From: Nannocystis sp.
GTDB lineage: Bacteria > Myxococcota_A > Polyangia > Nannocystales > Nannocystaceae
Direction: 5' to 3'
Length of the DNA: 64,000 bases
Assembly: GCF_016714285.1 (NCBI RefSeq)
Contig: NZ_JADJNN010000038.1
Coordinates: 62,001 to 126,000 of the forward strand
The position numbers were made by a program, and so were the translations under genes. How positions within the stretch are numbered: the stretch's first letter is position 1; every line of letters begins with the position of its first letter. This document shows, one piece after another, positions 36,039 to 44,962 of this stretch. The notes beneath the pieces are model-generated. The model was not told the DNA's origin, made no database searches, and saw only the letters and a program-made list of their open reading frames with translations.

Positions 36039-38498
36039 TCAGCCGATCGGCTGGCAGTCCATGACCTCGATCGTGTCGGTGTTGTTGTTCTCGAAGCACT
36101 CGAGCGCGACCTGACCGCCCTGGCCGTCGTCGTCGACGACCACTGTGATGATGCCGTCGACGCCCTCGTCGAGCTCGCAGGAGACCTCGCGGCACTCCGA
36201 GACCGGCACGGGCTCCGAGGTGTAGGCGACGCAGAGGACCTTGCCGTCCTTCGGATCGCCGAGATAGAAGGTCGCCGGCAGGTTGGCGCCGACGGCCTTC
36301 TTGCCGCGGTTACACACGGTGCTCTTGAGCACGACCTTGGTCTGGCCGGCGACGCAGGTCTGGTCGTCGAGGGCGCCGGTGATGTCCGGCAGGGCGGTCC
36401 CGGGGGTGTCGCCCTGGCGGTTCTGGCGGTAGTTGTTGAGCTCGGGTTGCTTGAAGTTCGCGGCCCACTCGGAGGTCTTGGGGACGCCGCCGTCGTCGTC
36501 GATGTTCGTGATCGAGTAGGCGTGTTGGTTCCACATGGGGCGCGAGGAGGCCCAGCGGTCGAGCGCGTCGCGGAGGACGCGGAGGCCGGTGAGGCCGACG
36601 CCGGGCGGGTGGAGGGCGCGGCAGACCTTGCCGACGCCGGGGGTGTCGACGAGCGGGTCGGTGCAGGTGTTGCCGGGGAAGCACTGGCTGTCGTCCTCGC
36701 AGCGGCAGAAGCCGCTGTCGCAGACGTTGGGCGCCTCGCACTGGCTGCCGTCCTCGCAGCGGCTGCCGCGGTGGATCGGGTCGATCGCGGGGCAGACCAC
36801 GCCGCAGTTGTTGTTCGAGCCGACCAGGATCTCGGTGTTCTGGTCGTTGTCGGGGTCGCCGACGACGGGGTTCTCGTACCAGGTGCAGGAGGTGCGGAAG
36901 GCCGAGTAGAGCACCTCGCCGGTGCTGCCCTGGTACACGCGCAGGAAGCACTCGTCGGCGTAGATCGCCTCGGCCTCGCCGTCGCCCTCGAAGTCGAAGA
37001 TCGAGGAGCCGGTGTTGGCCGAGGAGGCGTCCTGCGAGGGTCGGGTCCAGCGCACGAAGGCCGAAGTGCAGCCGGGCGCCATCGGGTCCTTGCAGTCGAG
37101 ATCGAAGACGGTGTACGCGGTGCCGCCGGCGGACGAGATCTCGGGGAAGCCGTCGTTGTCGAAGTCGCCGATGGTCGGCGGGCCGCCGCCTTGCTGGGCG
37201 GTGAAGATCTGCTGGCCGCTCAAAGTGTAGAGGCTGACGTCGGCGCCGTTGACGGTGACGATCTCGGCGACGCCGTCGAGGGTCTTGGCGTCGAAGCTGG
37301 CCGGGTCGACGCCGGGGGTGCCGAAGTCGGCGAAGCCGTAGTGGATCGCCACGGGCGCGCCGGTGTAGGCCATCTCCCAGGCGCCCATGCCGACGTTCCA
37401 GCGCCACACGGCGCCGGCAACCAGCTCGACCGCGCCGTCGCCGTCGAGGTCGCCCGCGACCGGGATGCGGCCGATGCCGCCGGGCTCGACGCCGGGGATG
37501 ACCTGGCCGGGGTTCAGGCGCACGCCGGTGGCGCCGTCGTAGACGCCCGAGGCGGACAGGACCTCGGCGGTGCCGTCGTCGTCGAGGTCGTGCAGGGAGG
37601 GGCCGTCCCAGCGGGTCTCGCCGCTGATGCCGGTGTCGAGCGCGACCCACTTGGTGGTGTACTTGTTGGCGTTCGCGTCCCAGCCGAAGGCGATGACACC
37701 GGTGACGGCGCGGTGGGTGACGATCTCTGGCAGGCCGTCGTCGTCGAGGTCGCCGATCGCCGGGGTGCTGGCGGCGATGATGCGGTTCAGCGGGTCGTCG
37801 ATGGTCTCCAGCTGGCTGCAGTCGGTGCCGTTGAGGATGCGCAGGACGCCGAAGTAGTTGGGGTCCTCGCCCCAGCCGGCCGGGCCGCCGCCGTCGGTGT
37901 AGTTGTAGGCGACGGCGATCATCTCGGCGGCGGCGCCCGAGTCGTTGGGGAGGTCGAAGATCAGCGGGGTGGTGAGGACATTGATGTGGCCGGGGTAGGG
38001 GTCGCCCATCGGCGGTGCGGTCCACTCGCACTGGACCGATGGTTCGAACAGGCCGATCGTGATGTCGCCGATGCACTCGTCGTTGGCGTCGCCCTTGGGG
38101 CCGGTGCCGAAGGGGATGCACACGCCGCCGGTCTCGCCGTCGGGGAGGCAGCCCTCGGCGCAACAGTAGGTGTCGCCGCTGCAGTCGTCGTCGCTGCTGC
38201 AGCTGCCCTCGCCTGGCACACAGGTCCCGCCGGCGCACACGAGGCCCGGCGCGCAGCCGTCGCTGCTGCTGCAGGGGTCGCCCTCGCCTCCGGCGCCGCC
38301 GGTGGTGGGTTCGACCTGCGTGGTCGCGCCGCTGGTGGTGGGCGTCGGATCGGTGGTGGTGCTGCTGGTGCTGCTGGCGTCCGGGAGGGTGACGGTGACG
38401 GGGGTGGTGGAGCTGGTGTCGGTGTCGGCGCGGCCGGCATCGCCGCAGCCGGCGGCGAGGGCGAGGCAGAGCCACGGGGCGCGGTGAGGGCGGTGCAT
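36039..38498 (-). CDS. FG-GAP/VCBS-repeat lipoprotein with Cys-rich N-terminus
   Basis: An 819-residue surface lipoprotein (LCLALAAGC lipobox). A Ser/Thr linker is followed by Cys-rich knots (CSSSDGCAPGLVCAGGTC, CSSDDDCSGDTYCC) resembling EGF-like modules. The centre is a set of FG-GAP/VCBS beta-propeller blades, each with a calcium-binding-type D-x-D-x-D (IGDLDDDGLPEIVTHR, GDLDGDGAVELV, IGDFDNDGFPEISS). A second Cys cluster (CEDGSQCEAPNVCDSGFC) follows. The C-terminal roughly 150 residues are a beta-sandwich. It is likely an adhesin or calcium-stabilised scaffold outside the cell. Confidence 0.9.
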   Translation of the reverse strand: MHRPHRAPWLCLALAAGCGDAGRADTDTSSTTPVTVTLPDASSTSSTTTDPTPTTSGATTQVEPTTGGAGGEGDPCSSSDGCAPGLVCAGGTCVPGEGSCSSDDDCSGDTYCCAEGCLPDGETGGVCIPFGTGPKGDANDECIGDITIGLFEPSVQCEWTAPPMGDPYPGHINVLTTPLIFDLPNDSGAAAEMIAVAYNYTDGGGPAGWGEDPNYFGVLRILNGTDCSQLETIDDPLNRIIAASTPAIGDLDDDGLPEIVTHRAVTGVIAFGWDANANKYTTKWVALDTGISGETRWDGPSLHDLDDDGTAEVLSASGVYDGATGVRLNPGQVIPGVEPGGIGRIPVAGDLDGDGAVELVAGAVWRWNVGMGAWEMAYTGAPVAIHYGFADFGTPGVDPASFDAKTLDGVAEIVTVNGADVSLYTLSGQQIFTAQQGGGPPTIGDFDNDGFPEISSAGGTAYTVFDLDCKDPMAPGCTSAFVRWTRPSQDASSANTGSSIFDFEGDGEAEAIYADECFLRVYQGSTGEVLYSAFRTSCTWYENPVVGDPDNDQNTEILVGSNNNCGVVCPAIDPIHRGSRCEDGSQCEAPNVCDSGFCRCEDDSQCFPGNTCTDPLVDTPGVGKVCRALHPPGVGLTGLRVLRDALDRWASSRPMWNQHAYSITNIDDDGGVPKTSEWAANFKQPELNNYRQNRQGDTPGTALPDITGALDDQTCVAGQTKVVLKSTVCNRGKKAVGANLPATFYLGDPKDGKVLCVAYTSEPVPVSECREVSCELDEGVDGIITVVVDDDGQGGQVALECFENNNTDTIEVMDCQPIG

Positions 38499-38615
38499 GC
38501 GAGCACGCTACGCGCTGGCGCTTCGCAAGGTCAAGCCGGGGCGGGTCAGGATGGGCTGGCGAGCACGCGACGCGCTGTGGCGTCGAGCCCGTGCGGGTCA
38601 TGGCTGGTCGTTGTG

Positions 38616-38635
38616 ACATGTCCTTGGGGACATGT
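38616..38635. repeat. Dispersed palindrome copy, ACATGTCC form
   Basis: A perfect 8+4+8 palindrome ACATGTCC-TTGG-GGACATGT in the gap between the FG-GAP gene start and the frameshifted kinase stop. Confidence 0.85.
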
Positions 38636-38641
38636 GCACGA

Positions 38642-39927
38642 TCAGCGCGGGGTCGCGGGTGGCGGCTGGAGCTCGTGGGTGAGGGCGTCGCGCTCGCGTT
38701 CGATGACGCGGTGGAGCTCGTGACCGGCGCCGAGGGCGTCGCGGGCGGCGTCGGCGAGGGCAGAGAGGAGCTCGAGCGCCTGCGTGGGGCGTCGGTCGCG
38801 GCGCAGGGCGCGGGCCAGCTCGAGCTGGCTGCTGAGGGCCTCGACGCGGGCGTCGGCGGCCGGTTGGGCGCAGCCGGCAGAGCCCTGGGCGCAGGCGTGG
38901 GCGGGCGTGGTGGACGGGGAGGACGGGGCTGGTGCGGCGTCGCTGCTCGGGCGGGCCAGCCACACGGAGAGGGCGAGCAGGCTGGCGAGCGCGGAGAGAC
39001 CTGTCCCGAGGGCCAGGTAGTGGCGAGCGCCGCGGGGGACGGGGTCGCGGACGAGCTCGCGGAGCATCGCGTCCATGTCGGGGAAGCGGCGCTCGGGCGC
39101 GGCTGCCAGCCCGCGGTCGACGGCGCGGCGCAGGTGCGGCGGGACGGCGCGCGCGGCCGGGAGCTCGCGGGCGGCGCGGAGCACCTGCGGGCTCAGGGTC
39201 TGCCAGGTGCGGCCGGGGAACGGGCGACGGCCGTGCAGCGCCTCGAACAGGGCGACGCAGAAGCTGTACTGGTCGGAGCGGGCGTCGGCGGGGCGGCCGA
39301 GGTGGAGCTCCGGGGCCATGTAGGCCGGGGTGCCGCCCTGGGCCGGGTCGGAGGGCTGGGTGGTCTCGACTTGCTCGTCCTCGTCGGCGGTGTGGGCGGG
39401 CAGGCCGCTCCGGCCTCGCCGGTGGCGGCGGCGAGGCCGAAGTCGACGACGCGGGCGCGGCCGTCCTCGTCGATGATCACGTTCTCGGGCTTGAAGTCGC
39501 GGTGGACGATGCCCTCGCGGTGGGCGGCGGCGAGGCCCTGTCCGGCGGCGAGGAACACCGCGCGGATCTCTGGCCAGGTGCGAAGCTGTCCCGAGAGCCA
39601 GGTCCGCAGCGAGGCCCCGCGGATGAACTCCATGGCGATGAACAGGTTGCCGTCGACCTCGCCGACGTCGAACACGCGGGCGACGTTGGGGTGGGACAGG
39701 CGCGCCATCGTGGTCGCCTCGCGGCGCAGGCGGGCGACCGCGGCGTGGTCCTCGGTGCGGGTCAGGATCTTGAGCGCGACGCGGCGGTCGAGCTCGGGGT
39801 CGTGGGCCGCGTGCACCTCCCCGAAGCCGCCGCGGCCGACCAGGCCGAGCACGCGGTAGCGGCCGATCGTTCGCGTGCTGTCGTTCGCGTCGCGAACGGC
39901 TTCTGCGGTCGACTGCGGCGCAGACAT
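38642..39927 (-). pseudogene. Ser/Thr protein kinase with internal frameshift
   Basis: A transmembrane eukaryote-like kinase split by a one-base shift. From ATG 39927 the frame gives RYRVLGLVGRGGFGEV, VALKIL, HRDFKPENV and VDFGLAAATGEAG. Near 39398-39425 the frame changes. The second frame then gives the DEDEQVE region, GGTPAYMAPELHLG, the remaining kinase lobe, a helix LALGTGLSALASLLALSVWLA and a short tail ending at 38642. If joined, it is about 428 residues. The upstream kinase-TPR gene is a close paralogue. Whether the shift is real decay or a sequencing error cannot be told here. Confidence 0.85.
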
Positions 39928-39984
39928 GGGGCCATGGTACCACAGCGCGGGGGCCCGAGACCCGGACGCTGGGTCTGCCCCTGT

Positions 39985-40116
39985 GTCATGACCTGTCCTT
40001 TCGGACAGATCTTTGCTGCGGCGATCGCGGCCCACGGGGTGACCCGGGCCCGCGGTTCGCGGCTGTGTAATCACATGGCCTTTCGGACAGATTAAGGCTG
40101 CGCCGATCGCGGCCCC
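39985..40116. repeat. Direct repeat (about 47 bp x 2) containing palindromes
   Basis: Bases 39985-40032 and 40069-40116 are similar copies. Each holds a palindrome half-pair (39993-40008 perfect CTGTCC-TTTC-GGACAG; 40075-40090 with one change), then AG-rich bases and a shared GCGATCGCGGCCC-like block. They lie across the kinase-TPR stop. Confidence 0.75.
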
Positions 40117-42895
40117 GGAGCGTAAATGGCGAGATCAGGCGCAGAGGCCGGCGCCAGCTGGCGGCCTCGGCGTGCTCCTTGACGAAGCCGGGTCCGGCGG
40201 CCGCGTAGTCGGTCTCGGCCTGGGCGGCGAGTTGCCGGGCGCGGGGCTTGTCGCGAGCGGAGCGCCAGAGGGCGCGTGAGAGGACCAGCGCCGCCTCGGC
40301 GCGCTCCTCGGGCTTGCCCGCGGCGCGCAGGACGAGGGCGCGGGTCGCCGGTGCGATGGCCGCGGCGGGGTTGTCGGCGGCGAGCTCGAGGGTCGCGAGG
40401 TCGACCTGTGGGAACGCGATGAGGATGTGGTCCGGGCCGAGCGCGCGCTCGAGGATCGCCTGGGCCCGGGCGTGCAGTGGGCGGGCCTCGGCGAGTCGTC
40501 CCTGGGCGACGAGGGCGTGGCCGAGGCCGCCGAGGGCCGAGGCGAGGTTCGGGTGGTCGGGGCCGAGGACCGCCTCGAAGATCTCGGCGGCGCGGCGGAA
40601 GCTGGCCTCGGCGCGCACGGGGTCGCCGGTGCGGGCGTACAGCTCGCCGAGGTTGGTGAGCGAGATGCCGACGCCGGGGTGGCGCTCGCCGAAGCTGGCC
40701 TCGCGGATGGCGATCGATCGCGCGTGGGCTCGCTCGGCGTCGGCGCTGCGGCCGAGCTTCTCGGCGACCGTGGCGAGGTTGTTGAGCGGCGGCGCGAGGT
40801 CGGGGTGGACGAGGCCGAGGTTCTGTTCGAACAGCGCGAGGGCCCGCTGGTAGTGCTGGTCGGCGCGCGGGTAGTCGCCGCGGTCGAAGAAGTTGGTGCC
40901 GACGTTGAGCTCGGCGCGGGCGACCCGGACGTCGTCGCCGCCGTGGAGCTGCGCGAGCATGGCGAGGGTCTGCGCGGCCAGCTCGCCGGCGCGTTCGAGC
41001 TCGCCCTTGGCGCGGAGCAGGGCGCTCTCGGCGGCCAGGAGGGCGACACGGGGTTGCCCGGTGAGGCCGACGCGCTCGACGATCGCCCGGGCGTGGCGCA
41101 GCCAGGCCAGGCCGTCGTCGGCGCGGGCCAGGCGGACGCCGAGGACGGTGGCCAGCGACGTCGCGATCTCGGCGCGCAGCGGGTCGCGGCCGGCCTGCTC
41201 GGCGAGGAAGAACGCGTCGCCGAGGGTCGCCGCGGCGCCCTTGAAGTCGCCCGCGGCCTCGTCGCACATGCCGGCCCGGTGCAGCGCCTCGGCGGTGAGG
41301 CCGAGCTCGCCGTGGGCCCGCGCGGCCTCGGCGATCCGGCGCGCCTCGGCGCTGGCCTCGGCGTAGCGGCCCGCGGCGAGCTGGGCGTTGGCGCGGGCGA
41401 GGCTCTGGCGCAGCGCCTCGGTCTCGCCGCGCGACGCCGGGTCGGCGAGCGTGTCGGTGTCGGCGTCAGCGCAGGCGGCTGGGCGCGGGAGGGTGGCGCT
41501 GGCCTGCACGGCCCGCTCGGCGACCCTGGCGTCGGCGGTGGCGAGGGTGCGGGTGAGGCCGTCGAGCTCGGCGCGCTGGCGCTGCAGACAGGCCATGCGC
41601 CGCTCGAAGGCCGCGGGCGCGAGGGTGCCGTGGACCTGCGCCGAGAGACATGTCTCGACGGACATGTCCTTCCAGGCCTGTGCGGCGGCGTCGAGGCGGG
41701 CGCGGGCGCGGGCCCAGGTGTCGGCGGCGTAGGGCAGGCCGGTGGCGAGCAGGGCCTGCTCGGCGGCGGCGCGGCGGGGCTCGTCCCAGACCTCGCCGAG
41801 CGCGTCGCCGGCGGCCTCGCAGGTGGCGCGGCGTTCGGCGAGGGCGACGGCGTGCTGGTCCTCTTGCAGCTGGCGCGAGGCGTAGCCGGCCGCGAGGGCG
41901 GCGAGGATCGCGAGCAGCAGGCCGGCGACGAGCAGGCGGCGGCGCAGGGTCACGCGCGGGTCGTGGGCGAGGGCGGCGAGCAGCGCCGGCATGTCGGGGT
42001 GGCGGCGGTCGGGGTCGCTGGCGAGGCCGCGGACCAGCACGCGACGCAGCCACGGCGGCACGGGCGAGCGCGGCGGCGGGGTGTGCATGCGGCCGGCGAC
42101 CAGGTTCATGCGCAGCTCGCCGAGGGTCGCGCCGGGGAAGGGTCGCTCGCCGTAGAGCGCCTCGTAGAGCGCGGCGCAGAAGCTGAACTGGTCGGCGCGG
42201 GCGTCGGCGGTGCCGCCGAGGTGCTGCTCGGGGGCCATGTACGCGGGGGTGCCGACCAGGCGGCCGCCGGTGCGGTGCATGGTGGACAGGGTCCCGGGCG
42301 ACAGCTCCTGCAGGCCGACGGCGAGGCGCATGTTGACCGAGGCCGAGGTGTCGGGGCCGGCGTTGCGGATGTTGCTGTCGCGCAAGGCGATCTCGTCACG
42401 GTGCTCGGCGAGGCCGAAGTCGACGACGCGGGCGCGGCCCTCGCGGTCGACGACGGTGTTGTCGGGCTTGAAGTCGCGGTGGACGATGCCGGCCTTGTGG
42501 GCGGCGGCGAGGCCGGCCCCGGCCTGCATGAACACCGCGAGGATCTCCCGCCAGGGCCGCGGGGTCCGCAGCCAGGTGCGCAGCGACTCGCCGCGGACGT
42601 ACTCCATCGCCAGGAACACCTGGTCGTCGACCGTACCCACCTCGTACACGCCGACGACGTTCGGGTGCGACAGGCGGGCCATGGTCTGGGCCTCGTGCAG
42701 CAGGCGCTCGCGGGCCAGCGCGAGGTGCTCCGGATCGCCGCCGAGGTGGACCAGCTTGAGCGCGACCTTGCGGTCGAGCTCGGGGTCGTAGGCGGTGTAG
42801 ACCACGCCCATGCCGCCGCGGCCGAGGGTCGAGAGCACCGTGAAGCGGCCGATCTGCGGCGGCAGCTCGGACGGTGGGACGCGGGCCTCCGACAC
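39986..42895 (-). CDS. Ser/Thr protein kinase with TPR tail
   Basis: A 969-residue single-pass kinase with GTG start at 42895. The kinase domain (about 16-290) has the GRGGMGVVY loop, VALKLV, HRDFKPDNT, DFGLAE and GTPAYMAPEQ. A helix LLVAGLLLAILAALAAGYASR lies near residue 325. The outer part is TPR-like repeats of kinesin-light-chain type (LNNLATVAEKLGRSADAERAH, LTNLGELYARTGD). A palindrome with a 6-base spacer (41648-41667) is in frame. The last roughly 60 residues cross a duplicated intergenic element and look non-native, so the original stop may lie upstream. Confidence 0.92.
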   Translation of the reverse strand: MSEARVPPSELPPQIGRFTVLSTLGRGGMGVVYTAYDPELDRKVALKLVHLGGDPEHLALARERLLHEAQTMARLSHPNVVGVYEVGTVDDQVFLAMEYVRGESLRTWLRTPRPWREILAVFMQAGAGLAAAHKAGIVHRDFKPDNTVVDREGRARVVDFGLAEHRDEIALRDSNIRNAGPDTSASVNMRLAVGLQELSPGTLSTMHRTGGRLVGTPAYMAPEQHLGGTADARADQFSFCAALYEALYGERPFPGATLGELRMNLVAGRMHTPPPRSPVPPWLRRVLVRGLASDPDRRHPDMPALLAALAHDPRVTLRRRLLVAGLLLAILAALAAGYASRQLQEDQHAVALAERRATCEAAGDALGEVWDEPRRAAAEQALLATGLPYAADTWARARARLDAAAQAWKDMSVETCLSAQVHGTLAPAAFERRMACLQRQRAELDGLTRTLATADARVAERAVQASATLPRPAACADADTDTLADPASRGETEALRQSLARANAQLAAGRYAEASAEARRIAEAARAHGELGLTAEALHRAGMCDEAAGDFKGAAATLGDAFFLAEQAGRDPLRAEIATSLATVLGVRLARADDGLAWLRHARAIVERVGLTGQPRVALLAAESALLRAKGELERAGELAAQTLAMLAQLHGGDDVRVARAELNVGTNFFDRGDYPRADQHYQRALALFEQNLGLVHPDLAPPLNNLATVAEKLGRSADAERAHARSIAIREASFGERHPGVGISLTNLGELYARTGDPVRAEASFRRAAEIFEAVLGPDHPNLASALGGLGHALVAQGRLAEARPLHARAQAILERALGPDHILIAFPQVDLATLELAADNPAAAIAPATRALVLRAAGKPEERAEAALVLSRALWRSARDKPRARQLAAQAETDYAAAGPGFVKEHAEAASWRRPLRLISPFTLRGRDRRSLNLSERPCDYTAANRGPGSPRGPRSPQQRSVRKDRS

Positions 42896-42977
42896 GCGGC
42901 GATGCTACGTCTTTCGTCCGCGCGTCGGCGCGCGGCGGGGGCGAGACTTTGGCGGCGGCGCGGGCTATGGTCCGCGC

Positions 42978-44198
42978 GTGCGCCGGGCCGAGACCGCCAG
43001 CAAGCTCCTGCTGCTCGGCTCGCTCTATCTCGCGCAGGGGCTCCCGGACGGGTTCTTTCGTCAGGCCCTGCCGGTGATGCTGCGGGCCCAGGGCGTGTCG
43101 CTCGAGCACATCGGGCTCGCGTCGCTGCTGGCGCTGCCGTGGGGGCTCAAGTTCCTGTGGGCGCCGGTGGTCGACGCGATCGGCTCGCCCCGCTTCGGTC
43201 GCCGGCGCAGCTGGATCGTGCCGTTGCAGCTCACCGCGGTCGCGGTGTTCCTGCTGCTCTCGCAGGCCGAGCCGCAGCGCGGGCTCACGCCGCTGCTGGT
43301 CGGCGTCCTGCTGATCACCGCGTTGGCGGCGACCCAGGACATCGCCACCGACGGCCTCGCGGTCGCGCTGCTGCGGCCGGAGGAGCGCGGGCTCGGCAAC
43401 GGCGTGCAGGTCGCGGGCTACCGCCTCGGCATGATCGTCAGCGGCGGCGTGCTCATCATCTTCCACGAGCAGATCGGCTGGGCCAACACCTTCTACGCGC
43501 TCGCGGCCGCCGGCGCGCTCAGCCTCGTGCCGGTGCTGTGCACCCGCGAGCCCGCCGCGCCGCCGCAGGCGCCCGCGAGCCTGCGCGTGTTTCGCGAGCT
43601 GCTGCGCCAGCCGGGCATGACCTCGTGGTTGCTGGTGATCGCCACCTACAAGTTCGGCGAGGCCTTCGGCGTGGCGATGCTCCGGCCCATGCTGATCGAT
43701 CGCGGCCTCGAGCTCGCCGACCTCGGGTGGATCACCGGCACCGCCGGCTTCATCGCCAGCCTCGTCGGGGCGCTGCTCGGCGGGGCGCTGGTCAGCGCGT
43801 TCGGCCGCCATCGCATGCTGCTGGTCTGCGGCGTCGTGCAGGCGCTCGCGGTGGTCAGTTACGCCTCGCTCGCGCTGGGTCCCCTCGATCTCGGCCGCGT
43901 CTACCTGGTCTGCAGCTTCGAGCACTTCAGCAGCGGCCTCGCGACCGTGCCGCTGTTCACGATGATGATGGACGCGACCCGCCCGCACGCGGCCGGCACC
44001 GACTACACCGCGCAGGCCTGCGTGGTCGTGCTGGCCACGATCGTGGCGAGCACGCCGAGCGGCTACTCGGCGCACGCGCTCGGCTACCCCGGTCACTTCG
44101 CGCTGGCGGCGGGGCTGTGTCTGCTCGGCATGGTGCCGGCGCTGACCCACCGCGCCCGCGTCCGCCGCGGCGCGACCCAGATCGCCAGCCTGTCCTGA
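42978..44198 (+). CDS. AmpG-like MFS transporter
   Basis: A 406-residue major facilitator with about twelve helices, probably starting at GTG 42978. The N-terminus SLYLAQGLPDGFFRQALPVMLR and TQDIATDGLAV loop fit the AmpG/acetyl-CoA-transporter branch, whose AmpG members import muropeptides. Gly-rich LVGALLGGALVSAFGRHR marks the central loop. It diverges from the kinase-TPR gene over 82 bp. The TGA stop lies inside the first unit of a tandem repeat (44186-44305), so its last residues are made by that repeat. Confidence 0.85.
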   Translation: MRRAETASKLLLLGSLYLAQGLPDGFFRQALPVMLRAQGVSLEHIGLASLLALPWGLKFLWAPVVDAIGSPRFGRRRSWIVPLQLTAVAVFLLLSQAEPQRGLTPLLVGVLLITALAATQDIATDGLAVALLRPEERGLGNGVQVAGYRLGMIVSGGVLIIFHEQIGWANTFYALAAAGALSLVPVLCTREPAAPPQAPASLRVFRELLRQPGMTSWLLVIATYKFGEAFGVAMLRPMLIDRGLELADLGWITGTAGFIASLVGALLGGALVSAFGRHRMLLVCGVVQALAVVSYASLALGPLDLGRVYLVCSFEHFSSGLATVPLFTMMMDATRPHAAGTDYTAQACVVVLATIVASTPSGYSAHALGYPGHFALAAGLCLLGMVPALTHRARVRRGATQIASLS

Positions 44199-44305
44199 GG
44201 GCCAGCCTGTAGCGAGGGCGGCCTGTCCTGAGGGTCAGCCTGTAGCGAGGACGTCCTGTCCTGAGGGGCAGCCTGTCCTGAGGGGCAGCCTGTCCTGAGG
44301 GCCAG
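44186..44305. repeat. Array of degenerate palindromes over the MFS stop codon
   Basis: Five units of CCTGTCCTGAGGG at about 44188, 44221, 44255, 44272 and 44289, and two variant CCTGTAGCGAGG units. The MFS stop TGA (44196-44198) is in unit one. The array fills the gap to the globin stop and may terminate both genes. Confidence 0.8.
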
Positions 44306-44312
44306 GTGGCGC

Positions 44313-44690
44313 TCAGCCGCGGTTGATCAGGAAGCTCGCCGTGTCGGCGAAGAAGGCGCGCAGGGTCGCGGCGCTATCGGGCTCGAGCGCCGCCTCGGCG
44401 AGCGCCGCGTCCATCAGCGCGACCCAGCGATCGCGGGCCGACGCGTCGATGGGGAAGGGCGCGTGGCGCATGCGCAGGCGCGGGTGGCCACGCCGGGCGA
44501 TGTAGCGCTGGGGCCCGCCGAAGCGGCCGACCAGGAAGTCGCACAGGCGCTGCTCGGCGCCCGCGAGATCGTGCCGCGGATACATCGGTCCGAGCAGGTC
44601 GTCGCTCGGGATGCGGCGGTAGAAGGCGGCGACGAGGCGGGCGAAGCCTGCCTCACCGATGCGGCCGTAGACCTCGTCCTCGGGGACCAT
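44313..44690 (-). CDS. Truncated hemoglobin (group II-like)
   Basis: A 125-residue truncated globin that binds heme for oxygen or NO chemistry. FYRRIPSDDLLGPMYP matches the family's helix B/E start. FGGPQRYIARRGHPRLRMRHAPFPI contains the proximal His (RMRHAPFPI), and RDRW holds the Trp typical of group II. ATG 44690 (MVPEDEVYGRIGEAGF) gives a normal length; GTG 44720 would add ten residues. It converges on the MFS gene and lies apart from any respiratory gene. Confidence 0.9.
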   Translation of the reverse strand: MVPEDEVYGRIGEAGFARLVAAFYRRIPSDDLLGPMYPRHDLAGAEQRLCDFLVGRFGGPQRYIARRGHPRLRMRHAPFPIDASARDRWVALMDAALAEAALEPDSAATLRAFFADTASFLINRG

Positions 44691-44962
44691 GGCGGCGAGG
44701 ATGCCCCACTTCTGCGGCACTTCTGCGGCCCGGGATCACGGTCTGCGCGGAAACAAACGACGTTCCTGCCCGATTTGCCCGGTGCCTGGCCGGATGACCG
44801 CGGGCGACGATCGGCCGAGCGAGCGACACGCGGGCAAGCGATCGGCGGCGGGCCGGTCGACAGCTCGACGAAGTCCTGCTCGCCGCCGGATTCGCGGCCC
44901 GCGGGCGTGGCGTGGCGTGGTAGCCTGTGCCCTCGCCCCAGCAGGCGGGGACGCATCCGACG

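Noticed and set aside
40427..44212. Open plus-strand frame of 1261 codons
   Set aside because: It lies antisense to the kinase-TPR gene and out of frame with the MFS gene; no motif or start context supports it.
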